A DNA stretch of 64,000 nucleotides from JAVVEH01 sp032251435 (GTDB taxonomy: Bacteria > Verrucomicrobiota > Lentisphaeria > Oligosphaerales > MVZH01), in the NCBI GenBank assembly GCA_032251435.1, contig JAVVEH010000017.1, positions 1-64,000 on the forward strand, written 5' to 3'. Below the pieces are notes generated by a model. That model did no database searches, was not told where the DNA came from, and worked only from the letters and a program-made list of their open reading frames with translations. Shown piece by piece: positions 25,518 to 35,136 of the stretch (the stretch's first letter is position 1; every line of letters begins with the position of its first letter). The position numbers and the translations under genes were made by a program.

Positions 25518-27602
25518 ATGAGTTACCGTCCTGACCGCGATGACAGCGCCGTTGAAAACACGCTGATGACTGAATTGCCGACCGAACTGCCGGCCCCGGC
25601 TGACACCCCGGCGGCGGCTGATGGCGATAACACGCCGCCGTCTCCCCGGAAGCCGGGGCCCAAGACGGCTTTTTCGGAGCTGCACGCCGGTCAGGTGATT
25701 GGTCGCTGCAAGATCATCCGGGAATTGGGCCGCGGGGGCATGGGAGCGGTTTATCTGGCCCGGCACCAGACCTTGGATGTGCCGGTGGCTGTGAAGGTTT
25801 TGCCGCCTCAGGTAGCCGAGAGAGACCCGCAGTTCGCCGAGCGGTTCATGCGCGAAGCCAAACTGGCCTGCCGCATCAAGCACGCCAATGTGATCAGTGT
25901 GATGGATGCTCTTCAGGACGAGACGACCGGTCTGTACATGATTATCCAGGAATACATCGATGGCGGCACTGTGCGGGAACTGATCAAGCGGGGGGGAGTG
26001 ACGGAAAAGCAGGCTTTGGACATTGTGGCCGGTGTTGCGGAGGCGTTGGTGACCGCCGCCGAATTCGGGGTGGTGCATCGGGATATTAAGCCGGATAATG
26101 TCATGCTGACCGCCAAGGGGGTGGTTAAATTGGCTGACCTTGGCATCGCCAAGGCGAGCGCCGAGGAAGAGGCCGGTCTGACGATGTCCCATGTGATGAT
26201 GGGCACGCCCGCCTATATGGCGCCCGAACAGGCCACTGACGCTAAAAATGTTGACGCCCGCGCGGATATTTACAGCTTGGGGGCGACACTCTACCACATG
26301 CTCTGCGGCACCGCTCCCTACAGTGGCGATACGGCCTACGCGGTGCTGACCAAGCTGGCCACCGCCCCGCCGCCTGATCCGCGGGAGAAGAATCCCTCTA
26401 TCTCGGACGCGGCGGCGGATCTGGTGATGCGGATGATGGCCAAGGAACCGGCCAAGCGGCCGCCAACAGCGGCCCGGCTCCTTGAAGAAGTCAACCGACT
26501 GCGTCACTCCGAAACCAGCTCGGCGCCCGATCTACAGCAGGTGGCCCGTGAGCTAATCACCGAAATGCGGGCTCTGAGTGAGACCGGGGTGGGGGTTGGC
26601 ACCATGGCCGCGTCGTCTCCGGCCGGGGAGGGGAAACGTGACACCCGTCTGATGCCGAAGGTGCTGATCGGGCTGGCCGCCGCGGTGTTGGTGATTCTGG
26701 CCGCGGTCGGCATTTTCGGCGGTCCTAAGCCGTCTGGACAGGTTCCACCGGGGGTGTCGTCGCCACCGGCGGTGGACGGACCCGCGGTGGTTGACGGGCC
26801 GGCCGCGCCGCAGGTTCCTCCCCCGCCCATCGCCACGGGAGTGGTGACCGCGGGCGGAGGACTGGTTCCCCCCACGCCCGTTCCGCCTGTCGCGACGATC
26901 GATATGGATGAGGTGCGGCGGACGATCAAAGAGATGCTCGCAGAAGCGCTTGACGAGCAGACTCTGGCTGATCCCGATGTCCAGGCTCTGTTTGAAAACC
27001 CCGCACGGTTTGTCAGCCCCGACAGCCAGACGGTTGATCCGGCTTTGGTTGTCAAAGAATTGGTTGAAAAACGGGTGAAAATACAGGATGTGTTCGCCCT
27101 GTTGGGCAAACCGCGGGTGGGCATTGACATTGCTGAAACCGTGGTCGGCAAGGATGGTTTGACTTCCCGAGATTCCCGGCTTGACCGGTTTAGAACCGCC
27201 TTGAAAAACGCCATGGAAGATAAGTACGGGCTGTTTGTGGTTGACGTGACCGGGGAGCGCGGCCAGCAGAAGACCCAGTGCGACATCCTGATCAGCGGCG
27301 ATATTGAGACGGCTTATTTTGCCGAGGCGGTTCCGCCGGAATTGGCTGAATTGGGAGGAACGGTGCCGGTTATCAGCTACAATACGGCGGTCAAAGTGCG
27401 CTTCCTTAACGCGGTCACCAACCAGGATGTCGATTCCAGTATCATGGATTTCGAACCCAAGGGCCGCGAAGACTATTGCGGGAAATCCCATGGCGACGCC
27501 ATTAAAAATTCCATCAAGGGGGCGATCGACACGATCCTTCCAGAATGGATGAAGAAGGTTGAGACAAGTTGGGTGCGACTGCGCGTCAAGGCGGTTGAAT
27601 GA
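25518..27602 (+). CDS. Transmembrane Ser/Thr protein kinase (PknB-like) with large ectodomain
   Basis: A Hanks-type kinase domain spans about 62-325: glycine loop GRGGMGAVYLA (71-81), Lys93 (VAVKVL), catalytic HRDIKPDN with D189, DLG with D207 in place of DFG, GTPAYMAPEQ, and DIYSLGATLYHML. One membrane span follows at about 381-400 (VLIGLAAAVLVILAAVGIF), then a Pro-rich linker and an outside domain of about 200 residues (KPRVGIDIAETVVG, CDILISGDIE, NTAVKVRFLNAVT) that resembles CsgG/LpoB-type alpha/beta folds by pattern. ATG 25518 has AAAGGG upstream. The stop overlaps the next gene by four bases. It probably senses an envelope signal and phosphorylates cytoplasmic targets; ligand unknown. 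Confidence 0.9.
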   Translation: MSYRPDRDDSAVENTLMTELPTELPAPADTPAAADGDNTPPSPRKPGPKTAFSELHAGQVIGRCKIIRELGRGGMGAVYLARHQTLDVPVAVKVLPPQVAERDPQFAERFMREAKLACRIKHANVISVMDALQDETTGLYMIIQEYIDGGTVRELIKRGGVTEKQALDIVAGVAEALVTAAEFGVVHRDIKPDNVMLTAKGVVKLADLGIAKASAEEEAGLTMSHVMMGTPAYMAPEQATDAKNVDARADIYSLGATLYHMLCGTAPYSGDTAYAVLTKLATAPPPDPREKNPSISDAAADLVMRMMAKEPAKRPPTAARLLEEVNRLRHSETSSAPDLQQVARELITEMRALSETGVGVGTMAASSPAGEGKRDTRLMPKVLIGLAAAVLVILAAVGIFGGPKPSGQVPPGVSSPPAVDGPAVVDGPAAPQVPPPPIATGVVTAGGGLVPPTPVPPVATIDMDEVRRTIKEMLAEALDEQTLADPDVQALFENPARFVSPDSQTVDPALVVKELVEKRVKIQDVFALLGKPRVGIDIAETVVGKDGLTSRDSRLDRFRTALKNAMEDKYGLFVVDVTGERGQQKTQCDILISGDIETAYFAEAVPPELAELGGTVPVISYNTAVKVRFLNAVTNQDVDSSIMDFEPKGREDYCGKSHGDAIKNSIKGAIDTILPEWMKKVETSWVRLRVKAVE

Positions 27603-29467
27603 ACCGGCGCCTGGGCCAATTGATTCTGCTGGCGGCGGGTGGGCCGCTGATGGCGCTTCGGGCCGAGACCGATGGCGACACCCGTCGGCTGGACGCCCCC
27701 AAGCCGCCTCTGGCTTTGGTAGTGGTCACGGGAAATTTGGATGGCGGTCAAGACACGGTCCTGTCGCCGGACGATGAGGCGGCGGCCCGCCGACATGTGG
27801 AATCGATTCTAGGGGGGCTGCTGGTCAAACGGCTCGGATTCCGGCTGGCCGATGAGGAAGTTATGCGGCAAGCGCGGGCTGACGCGGAGAAATGGGCGGT
27901 GCTGACAGGGGGGGGTGTCGCTCAGACGCGGGATGTCTTGCGGCAGTTCGCTCCGGATTTTCTGGTGCGGGCCAGTATTCACAATTCCCCGTTGACCCAA
28001 ACGCGCATGGGAACGGAGCGCACCGGTGTGGCGACATTCTGGGCCTGCGCGTCCGGTGTCACCGTGGAGGTGATTCCCCGTTTTCGGGATCGGCGTCCGG
28101 CCTGCCGGGCGTCCCGTCCGTCGTTGGAAAGCGTCAAACGGCTGAAGCCGTTGGAAACTGTCCTGGTGGGGTTGGAGGCGGCCTGCGTCGAAGCGGTCGA
28201 CGCCTTGCTGACGGATGATGTTTTCGGGGAGGCTCCCGCCCCCGTCAAGGCGAGTGAAGCCCCGCCGCAATTTGATCTTACCGGTGGCAAAGTCATTTTA
28301 GTGACCGTCGGCACCTTCGCTCCGGAGGGCGTGGACAGCGCCATGCGGGAGTTGCTGCGGCGGCGGTTTGAAATGGAATTCGGCACCCGCTTCGGGGATG
28401 CCTTTGGTGTGCGGGCCTTCGACGAAGAGAGTCTGACCAAGGCCCGCCGCGACGCCCAGCAGTGGGCGGTGCTGCAAGGGGGGACGATCGAACAAATCCG
28501 GGAGGCGCTGGCTCCGTACGCGCTGGATGCGTGCATGCGCGTCCGGTTTCATGTTCCCGCGGCGGCGCGCGGCGCCCTATCTGACGGTGAGGTCGTGTTT
28601 GGCGGCACCGCCGTTGTCGGGTTGGAGGTGATCCGTTTGCGGGGCGACAAGGGAACCAAGGCGTTGGTGCTGGAAAGTCCGCCGATGGGAACCAATTCGG
28701 ATCCGGCCTTCAAGGCTTTGTCGGTGCCCGACGCGGCGGCGGGGGCGCTGGCCTATTGTCAGCGGCGTATTCTTGAGCGCCTGCGCGGCGGCGGGGAAGC
28801 GGCGGCGACAACGGAATCGTCCGTTTTGGCGGATCCGGCGCGTCCGGTGGCCGCCGTGTTGTGGGTCAAACCCGACTTTGAGGCCTGGCGTGTTCCGCGC
28901 GGGCGTCAGCCCGCCTTGACGCGGAAACATCAGATACAGGTCAACAAGTTTGTGAAAAACGCCAAGTTGACCGGGCGTTTTGGGATGGCGGTGTCCGATT
29001 ATCTGGTTCGCGGACTGACCGCCTCCGGCGCCCTGACTCCCTTGGAGCAAGCCGGTCAGATCCACCAGGATGTCGCCGGGATCAAGAACAAACTTCTGGA
29101 GTTGCGTATGGCGGGCTGGGTTGGTGAGCGGCTCCCCTACGACAACCCGGTCGAGGCGGCCGGTCAGCTTGGCGCGACGCATTTGGTGACGGCTAGGATC
29201 ATCCGTGTCCAGGAACCCCAGCCGACCGGCGTGGGTATGATTCTGGCCAGCGGCGCCAAGAGCGAAGTGCGGGCCTGGGCTGAAGTGACGGTTTCGGAGG
29301 TGGCGACCGGCAAGGTCTGGACGTTTGAGGGGGAGGGGAGTATGAGTAAAACCGGCTGGAGCACTGGCATCGCTTATACTCCCGAATTGCAGTTGGATGA
29401 AACCCTGTTTGGCGGCGCGGTGCGCGCGGCGTTGTTCAACGCCGCCGCCAGCGTCCGTCTCGAATAA
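27599..29467 (+). CDS. Exported protein with three CsgG/LpoB-like domains, two of them clear duplicates
   Basis: No named family. A signal peptide (MNRRLGQLILLAAGGPLMALRA) is followed by two units that repeat each other: 37-205 and 230-410. They align, for example, at QARADAEKWAVLTGGGVAQT (91-110) with KARRDAQQWAVLQGGTIEQI (281-300), and at ALVVVTG with VILVTVG. A third domain at about 428-620 (MAVSDYLVRGL, GATHLVTARIIRVQEP, AWAEVTVSEVATGKVWTFEG) has the pattern of CsgG and related outer-membrane assembly proteins. Coupled to the kinase gene by an ATGA overlap, so likely periplasmic partner or ligand-binding protein of its ectodomain (inference). Confidence 0.6.
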   Translation: MNRRLGQLILLAAGGPLMALRAETDGDTRRLDAPKPPLALVVVTGNLDGGQDTVLSPDDEAAARRHVESILGGLLVKRLGFRLADEEVMRQARADAEKWAVLTGGGVAQTRDVLRQFAPDFLVRASIHNSPLTQTRMGTERTGVATFWACASGVTVEVIPRFRDRRPACRASRPSLESVKRLKPLETVLVGLEAACVEAVDALLTDDVFGEAPAPVKASEAPPQFDLTGGKVILVTVGTFAPEGVDSAMRELLRRRFEMEFGTRFGDAFGVRAFDEESLTKARRDAQQWAVLQGGTIEQIREALAPYALDACMRVRFHVPAAARGALSDGEVVFGGTAVVGLEVIRLRGDKGTKALVLESPPMGTNSDPAFKALSVPDAAAGALAYCQRRILERLRGGGEAAATTESSVLADPARPVAAVLWVKPDFEAWRVPRGRQPALTRKHQIQVNKFVKNAKLTGRFGMAVSDYLVRGLTASGALTPLEQAGQIHQDVAGIKNKLLELRMAGWVGERLPYDNPVEAAGQLGATHLVTARIIRVQEPQPTGVGMILASGAKSEVRAWAEVTVSEVATGKVWTFEGEGSMSKTGWSTGIAYTPELQLDETLFGGAVRAALFNAAASVRLE

Positions 29468-29503
29468 CCCGTGAAATCTTTCGCGGGTGCCTTGACGCGG
29501 TTG

Positions 29504-29521
29504 AATAACAGGTTATTTTTT
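29504..29521 (+). terminator. Weak intrinsic terminator after the three-domain protein
   Basis: AATAAC (29504-29509) pairs with GTTATT (29512-29517) followed by five T. A second dyad CCCGTGAAA/TTTCGCGGG (29468-29487) begins just after the stop codon of the gene. Together they could end or attenuate the kinase transcript. Confidence 0.4.
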
Positions 29522-29644
29522 GTTCGGTGGACATGTCGGGAACATGCCTGAATGTTTCAGATCGGATCCCGATGACGACAGCAGGTCTGTGTATGGCTGG
29601 ACCTTTAAGGGCAGCCGGAAATCGTAGAGAAAAGGAGCAGGCAA

Positions 29645-30592
29645 ATGAAAACGCGTTGGATTGTCGGAGTTGTTTTAAGCGGGTTGGCATGCGGCACGAT
29701 GGTGTTTGGTCAACAAACGCCTGATTACTATGATGATGAGTACGGTTCGAACGAGGTTGAGTCGGCTTCCGGGGTGAGCACCGCCGGCACTGCCCAGCGG
29801 GCCACAGACGAAATTATTGGCACCGTGCTGGCTCCCGCGTTGCGTCCGGCCGCCATGCGCGCTGGCGAGGCTCCCGCCTTTGACAGCGTTAACAGTCTTT
29901 TCCGCTATGAGCAACGCTCATTTGACGGCTCTGACATGTACTATAACCGGTATGGGCTGACCCTGCGCGGCGCCTTCAACCTGGGTGCTGAGATGCCTGT
30001 CGATGTGTTGGTGCCGATCGACCGGTTTGAGTTCAGCCAGGACGATCAAGGCATGTATACGGCCGATGTTTACAATAACACCACCGTCGGCATCCTGGTG
30101 ACACCGCGTTATTATATTCTCTCCCAGGAGGGCGCCGGTGTTGATCTGTCGATTGGTGTCAGCGGTTTCTACTATCATAGTTTCTTCGATCCCGGGCCGT
30201 TTGATGACCGCGATGTTCTCGGCGCGGGGCCTTTGATCGCGTTACGGCGCGATTTTGAAGCCTTCAGCGTCAGCGGCGGTGTCATGATGACGCGTGGTTG
30301 GAATCTGGACGGCGATAAGGAATTGACCGGTCACCAGTATATCGACACATACCGCGGCGCGGTTAATGTGGGCGTGCCGATTGGCGAAAATGTGTCGGTG
30401 AACGGGATTGTGACCTACACCTTTATCGATGATCTGCCCGACAGCGTCGAGGACCGCTATTTCGGCGCTGGGGTCGGGGCCACCTGGGTTATCAATGGCA
30501 GCTGGGCGGTTGACGCCATGGTTCTGACCGATCTTGGCAACAGCGACGCCGACAATATTTTGGCGATGATCGGCTTCATCTGGACTTTCTAG
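29645..30592 (+). CDS. Outer-membrane beta-barrel-like protein
   Basis: A signal peptide MKTRWIVGVVLSGLACGTMVFGQQ is followed by an acidic, Tyr-rich stretch, then alternating-strand sequence rich in aromatic and Gly residues (YNRYGLTLRGAFNLG, VGILVTPRYYIL, SIGVSGFYYHSF, ALRRDFEAFSVSGGVMM, VSVNGIVTYTFIDDL) ending in WTF. A terminal Phe and this strand pattern suit a small barrel of 10-12 strands. AAGGAG lies eight bases before the ATG. It sits between the three-domain protein and the lipoprotein on the same strand and may belong to the same envelope system. It could instead be an unrelated porin-like protein. Confidence 0.65.
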   Translation: MKTRWIVGVVLSGLACGTMVFGQQTPDYYDDEYGSNEVESASGVSTAGTAQRATDEIIGTVLAPALRPAAMRAGEAPAFDSVNSLFRYEQRSFDGSDMYYNRYGLTLRGAFNLGAEMPVDVLVPIDRFEFSQDDQGMYTADVYNNTTVGILVTPRYYILSQEGAGVDLSIGVSGFYYHSFFDPGPFDDRDVLGAGPLIALRRDFEAFSVSGGVMMTRGWNLDGDKELTGHQYIDTYRGAVNVGVPIGENVSVNGIVTYTFIDDLPDSVEDRYFGAGVGATWVINGSWAVDAMVLTDLGNSDADNILAMIGFIWTF

Positions 30593-30642
30593 CCTGAATA
30601 ATCCAGACTAGGGCGGGTTGTCCCGTTGATCATGAGTGTGTG

Positions 30643-30683
30643 AGCGCTGTTTCCAGGCGAATTCCCGGGGACAGCGCTTTTTT
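30643..30683 (+). terminator. Intrinsic terminator after the barrel gene
   Basis: AGCGCTGTTTCC (30643-30654) pairs with GGGGACAGCGCT (30667-30678) with two G-T pairs, followed by TTTTT. It is well placed about 50 bases past the stop codon. Confidence 0.85.
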
Positions 30684-30718
30684 ATCACGGAGCGACGCGG
30701 TGAGAGCGGGAGTTGGTT

Positions 30719-31354
30719 ATGAACATGGCGACTAAGACAGGCGTGGTGATGAGCGGGTTGGCGTTGGTGGCGGGACTCTTGTGCGGCTGCATGAGCGGCA
30801 TTTCCTACAGTGAGAGTGAGATGTCCACCCCTCTTGGAGGGGAGATTGGCGATCAGACCGGGGCGCGTAAGGTCATGGTGATGCCCGTGGGCATTGAGGT
30901 GGCCGACACACTGGCCGATGATGACGCGGCCCGGCAGTTGAGCGGTGATCCGGTTTTTCTGGAGGCTGTTTTACGGCATATCGGGGAAAATGTGGATAGG
31001 AACCCGGCCTTGTTCACGCGTGTCCCGATGCCCGTCGGCCAAGAGGCTGACGCGCTCATGCGGACGGCCGTCACCACGGCGGGACAATTATCTTCGCCGG
31101 AAGCCTTCGCGGGGACGGTCGGCTTTGCTTTGCCCGAGTTTTTTGTGTACGGTTCCGTCCGCCTTGACGTTCTGATCATTCCGCGTCTGGTCGGTGAAGA
31201 CGACCGTTTTTATGTCGCCGAGACCATGCTGCGGTTGGTCGACCGCGACCGCTTGACATTTGTTCCTTTCGCGGCGAAAGTGCAGGACCGGGATGCCGAA
31301 ACAGCGATACGCGCCGCGATCGCCAAGGCCGCCGCCGCCATGGTCGGCCGCTGA
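30719..31354 (+). CDS. Small lipoprotein, LpoB/CsgG-like
   Basis: The N-terminus (ATKTGVVMSGLALVAGLLCGC) ends in a lipobox-like LLCGC, so the mature protein is probably lipid-anchored. The rest (KVMVMPVGIEVADTL, FLEAVLRHIGENVDRNPALF, LPEFFVYGSVRLDVLIIPR, YVAETMLRLVDRDRLTFV) follows the order of LpoB-type penicillin-binding-protein activators and other short CsgG relatives: strand, helix, long helix, tG-strand, long strands. ATG 30719 has GGGAG seven bases upstream; TTG 30713 is a weaker alternative. No named family can be assigned by eye. Confidence 0.6.
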   Translation: MNMATKTGVVMSGLALVAGLLCGCMSGISYSESEMSTPLGGEIGDQTGARKVMVMPVGIEVADTLADDDAARQLSGDPVFLEAVLRHIGENVDRNPALFTRVPMPVGQEADALMRTAVTTAGQLSSPEAFAGTVGFALPEFFVYGSVRLDVLIIPRLVGEDDRFYVAETMLRLVDRDRLTFVPFAAKVQDRDAETAIRAAIAKAAAAMVGR

Positions 31355-31455
31355 TGAATTTCCCGTACCCGAAAGAAGTCAGTATTGTGATCCTGTTTCG
31401 CAGCTCAACCCTGGCCGATAGCGACCGTTACTAAGGAAAGAAAAGGTGGATACGA

Positions 31456-34383
31456 ATGTGTGTTAGACATATGATGACCGCGGAATTGTTTTTTTTCGCC
31501 TGTTCGGTGGCTTGGGGCGCTCCCCAATGGATATGGAGTCCGGAGCCAGGGTCGCCTGGCGAGCAAGTGACGTTCAGAAAAATAGTCACGGTTGAGGGTG
31601 ATGTCAACAAGGCGACCATCAGTGTCGCTTGCGACAAACGCGCGGCTGTTTATGTCAACGATACCAAAGTTGGTTCGAGCGCGGGGTGGAGCCAGGCTGT
31701 GGAGACGGATGTGAGGCGGATTCTCAAGCCGGGAGAGAACGTCATACGTATCGAGGCCGTCGGCGCCGACAGAGATCCCGGTCTGTTGGCGATGCTGGCG
31801 GTCAATTGGCGGCCTCTGGCTGAAAGCGACGGGACGTGGCAGGTGAAAACAGGTGACGGTTGGATCGGGGCGATAGAACTCGTGTCGATGAATAAGGACC
31901 GTCCGTGGCGGAAAGCGCTGCCCAAAGTCGCCTCCGGGGCCGTCATTGGCCGGGCCGCCGGTCACAAGCTGCCCCCGGATCTCACCCGCGGCGGTGTTCC
32001 CGATGACACCCACGACTGGCGCCTGGGCCCGGTGGGGGCCAACGGCTGGGTGTTTTGCCAGCCGGCAAACCGTGGCGCCAGCTCACTGGCGCGGCAGATA
32101 CTGATTACCCGGGTGGACGAGGAAGGTCCCGCCGCCGGTCACCTGATGGCGGGCGATGTTGTTCTCGGCGTGGATGGTCAAGCGTTCGACACGGATGCCC
32201 GCAAGGCTTTGGCCACCGCTATCAACAAGGCGGAAACGGAAAAAAACAAGGGAAAACTCGCTCTTCTGGTCTGGCGTCAAGGTGAGAAGATGGATGTGAC
32301 CTTCTTCCTGCCGGTGCTGGGCGCTTACAGCGACACCTCCCCGTATGATTGCCCCAAGACCGATAAGATTATCGACCAGGCGGTTGACTACATAAAGCGG
32401 AACGAAGACCTGCTCAAACCTGGCTGGTTGGGATATATCAACGGGCTTGGCTTGATGGCCACGGGGCGGAAAGACATCATGCCAGTCGTGGAAAAACTGG
32501 CCCATGACAGCCTTCTTCTAGAAGGGGAAACCCTCAGCATTGACAAGCATGTGCCCATGAAGTGCTGGGACTGGTCATATAAAACCTTGTTCCTGTGTGA
32601 GTATTATCTGCTCACAAACGACGCGGCGGTCTTGCCGACCATTGCGGAACACGCCACCAAGATCGCCATGGGACAGAGCGGCGCCGGGACCTGGGGACAT
32701 ACCTACGCCGCCATCGAGAACGCCGGCCGCCCGCATGGTCACCTGGGCGGCTATGGAGCGATCAACCAGCAGGGGCTGACGCTGATGATCGTCCTGCCCC
32801 TGGCTCAAAAATGCGGTGTTGACAACCAGGAAATCCGGGACGCCATTAAACGGGGAAACGATTTTTTCACATTTTTCATCGGCAAGGGCACCATCCCCTA
32901 TGGCGATCACGGCGCGGCCAATGAGTGGTTTGACGATAATGGCAAATCTGGCGCGGCGGCCATCTACTTTGACCTGGTTGGAAACCACGACGGCACCCGG
33001 TTCTTTTCTGAAATGATCCTTGGGTCAACACCGGCTGGCCGCGAAGCGGGGCACACCGGACACTTCTGGTCACACCTTTGGGGCGGCATAGGGGCTGTCC
33101 GGGGAGGAAAGCCGGGTTTGCAAACCTTCATGCGCGAAATGAATCCGATTTTCACTCTCGAACGCCAGCCCGACGGGCGCATGGTCTTTCAAGAAAACGC
33201 CGGTGAAGCGGGTGGAATGGGGGACCTTAAAACCAAATGGGACAGCACCGGCTCGCGCCTGTTACAGCTCTGCGCGCCCCGGAAAAAACTGTACATCACC
33301 GGTAAAGAGACACCGGAGACATCCCACCTGACCCAAGCGCGGATCGACACGATTCTGCGGGCCGGACGGCTGGATGTTGACAAGCGGGCGCGGAAAGAGC
33401 TGACCCGGGAGGAGATTTTGACGCTGTTGGAAGACCCGTTGCCACCCGTTCGCTCAATCGGGGCGCGGACGCTCGCGGAGCGCGGCATCAACTGCGTCGA
33501 CAGGCTGATCCCCATGCTCGACAGTGAGAATAAGTATGCCCGCTACGGTGCCGCCGAAGCATTGTGCAAGGCGGGTTTCGGCAGTAAAGAGGCGGCCGAC
33601 AAACTGATCAGCATGATGGCGACCGACGAAGATGTCACCTTCCAGACTTACGCCATCGCCGCGCTGATCAACCGCGACAAAGAGCGGGGCCTTTTGACGG
33701 TGGCGAAACCCGCCATACCTGTGCTCCTTAAGATGGCTGTCCGTCATTCGCCCGATGATCCCCGGCGGGTTCTCCAGCATGACATTGGCCGGGCTCTCTT
33801 CTATGACGGGCGCGCTCAGCCTCGGCGCGGCTTGCTGCCCGAGTATGGATTGGAAGGCGTGGACCGGGCGCTGCTGCTTCCCGCCATCAAGGAGATACTG
33901 ACGAATGAAAACGGCTGGGCGCGCAGCACCTTGTCCCACTGGATGTACGCGCGGCTGACCGACGGGGAAAAAGAGCGGCTTTGGCCCGATGTCTACCGGG
34001 CCGCCCGCGAGATCGCCCCGTCCGGAATCATGTTCGCTTCCGGAGTGCGCACCGATGGACTCACGCTTTTGGCTGAAAACCATATTCAAGAGGGGCTCGA
34101 TCTAGCCGTCTGGTATGTCCGCCACCAAAAGGGACATGGTGGTCCCGGTCGTGTCCCCCTGGCCTTGGCGGCCATCCGTGAATACGGGGCGCATGCCAAA
34201 CGGATCATCCCTGATCTTGAAAAGCATATATCCTATTGGGAATCCCGTCGAAACACCCGCAAACCCGTGCCGCCAAACGACCCCGCCAACCTCATTCGGG
34301 AAACGATTGAAAAGATTAAAGCGATGCCTGAGCCGCCGCCGTTCGAGCTGATCAGCATCGCTGGGCAGTTACAGGCGGAATAA
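31456..34383 (+). CDS. Large secreted PDZ protein with helical/HEAT-like repeats (DUF6288-type)
   Basis: A short signal (TAELFFFACSVAWGA) precedes a galactose-binding-like beta domain at about 24-120 (TISVACDKRAAVYVNDTK, ILKPGENVIRIEAVG). A PDZ-like domain follows at about 195-285 (AGHLMAGDVVLGVDGQAF). Then LGAYSDTSPYDCPKTDKIID opens a long alpha/alpha region (GYGAINQQGLTLMIVLPLA, GHTGHFWSHLWGG) and, from about 640, HEAT-like helices (PPVRSIGARTLAERG). The same order recurs in the gene at 41-44 kb. The combination is common in PVC-group bacteria; its function is unknown to me. AAGGTGG lies eight bases before the ATG. It follows the lipoprotein by about 100 bases. Confidence 0.75.
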   Translation: MCVRHMMTAELFFFACSVAWGAPQWIWSPEPGSPGEQVTFRKIVTVEGDVNKATISVACDKRAAVYVNDTKVGSSAGWSQAVETDVRRILKPGENVIRIEAVGADRDPGLLAMLAVNWRPLAESDGTWQVKTGDGWIGAIELVSMNKDRPWRKALPKVASGAVIGRAAGHKLPPDLTRGGVPDDTHDWRLGPVGANGWVFCQPANRGASSLARQILITRVDEEGPAAGHLMAGDVVLGVDGQAFDTDARKALATAINKAETEKNKGKLALLVWRQGEKMDVTFFLPVLGAYSDTSPYDCPKTDKIIDQAVDYIKRNEDLLKPGWLGYINGLGLMATGRKDIMPVVEKLAHDSLLLEGETLSIDKHVPMKCWDWSYKTLFLCEYYLLTNDAAVLPTIAEHATKIAMGQSGAGTWGHTYAAIENAGRPHGHLGGYGAINQQGLTLMIVLPLAQKCGVDNQEIRDAIKRGNDFFTFFIGKGTIPYGDHGAANEWFDDNGKSGAAAIYFDLVGNHDGTRFFSEMILGSTPAGREAGHTGHFWSHLWGGIGAVRGGKPGLQTFMREMNPIFTLERQPDGRMVFQENAGEAGGMGDLKTKWDSTGSRLLQLCAPRKKLYITGKETPETSHLTQARIDTILRAGRLDVDKRARKELTREEILTLLEDPLPPVRSIGARTLAERGINCVDRLIPMLDSENKYARYGAAEALCKAGFGSKEAADKLISMMATDEDVTFQTYAIAALINRDKERGLLTVAKPAIPVLLKMAVRHSPDDPRRVLQHDIGRALFYDGRAQPRRGLLPEYGLEGVDRALLLPAIKEILTNENGWARSTLSHWMYARLTDGEKERLWPDVYRAAREIAPSGIMFASGVRTDGLTLLAENHIQEGLDLAVWYVRHQKGHGGPGRVPLALAAIREYGAHAKRIIPDLEKHISYWESRRNTRKPVPPNDPANLIRETIEKIKAMPEPPPFELISIAGQLQAE

Positions 34384-34479
34384 GCATGGCGGATTTAACC
34401 GCGGGCGCGGATGGGCGAACGTGACGCGTCATGACCACATCCAGGGGCTTGGCGAAGGCGAAACATTCGACCTGACGGG

Positions 34480-35100
34480 TCACGGACGGCATTGACGCAT
34501 GGCTTGGGCCGCGGCGAAAATATCCGGGCGCCCGAGGATGCCCCCGGCGGCGCAAATCCCGGCGACAGGGGCGTTTCTCAACAATTCGGCGTTCTCCGGG
34601 TTGATGCCGCCGATCGCCACGCAGGGCAGGGGACTGCCGTGAGTCAGCGCCGCCAACCCGTCCACACCGAGAATCTTTCCAGCATCGGGTTTCGTGGAAC
34701 TGGGAAAAACCGGTCCGACCCCCACGTAATCCGCACCCGCCTCAAAGGCGGCCTGGATGCGTTCCCGGGACTTGGCCGTGGCACCGATGATTTTGCCGCC
34801 CGCTTTCGCCCGCGCCGCGCGGATGTCCATGTCCGCCGCTCCCAGGTGCGCGCCATCCGCGTCGGCCTCGAGCATGACATCCACGTAATCATTGATGATG
34901 AGTGGCACGTGGAACCGCCGGGTGATGCTAAGCAGCTCCACGGCCAGAGCGGTCAGAGCCGCCGCCGACAGAGTTTTGTCCCGGAGTTGAACCATGGTGA
35001 CCCCGCCCCGTATGGCTTGTTCAACGGCGGTGAACAGGTCGCGCGAGCCAGCGGCGGCGCGGTCGGTGATCAGGTAAAGTTGGAGGACGGTGGAATTCAA
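34480..35100 (-). CDS. thiE: Thiamine-phosphate synthase ThiE
   Basis: ThiE joins the thiazole phosphate and HMP pyrimidine pyrophosphate to make thiamine phosphate. Motifs: YLITDR, MVQLRDK, PLIINDYVDVMLEADADGAH, LGAADMDIRAAR, GADYVGVGPVFPSSTKPDAG, and CVAIGGINPEN. Length (206) is normal for a TIM-barrel ThiE. The only good start is TTG 35100 with no strong ribosome site. It is 36 bases downstream of aroC, so thiamine and aromatic genes share a transcript here; no other thi gene or TPP riboswitch is in view. Confidence 0.94.
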   Translation of the reverse strand: MNSTVLQLYLITDRAAAGSRDLFTAVEQAIRGGVTMVQLRDKTLSAAALTALAVELLSITRRFHVPLIINDYVDVMLEADADGAHLGAADMDIRAARAKAGGKIIGATAKSRERIQAAFEAGADYVGVGPVFPSSTKPDAGKILGVDGLAALTHGSPLPCVAIGGINPENAELLRNAPVAGICAAGGILGRPDIFAAAQAMRQCRP

Positions 35101-35136
35101 TACGCGGGATTAAGGTGGTTAGGGTTTCCGCCTTGG

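Noticed and set aside
25302..26507. 401-residue minus-strand frame
   Set aside because: Antisense to the kinase domain, His/Arg-rich composition typical of GC-rich shadow frames, no motifs.
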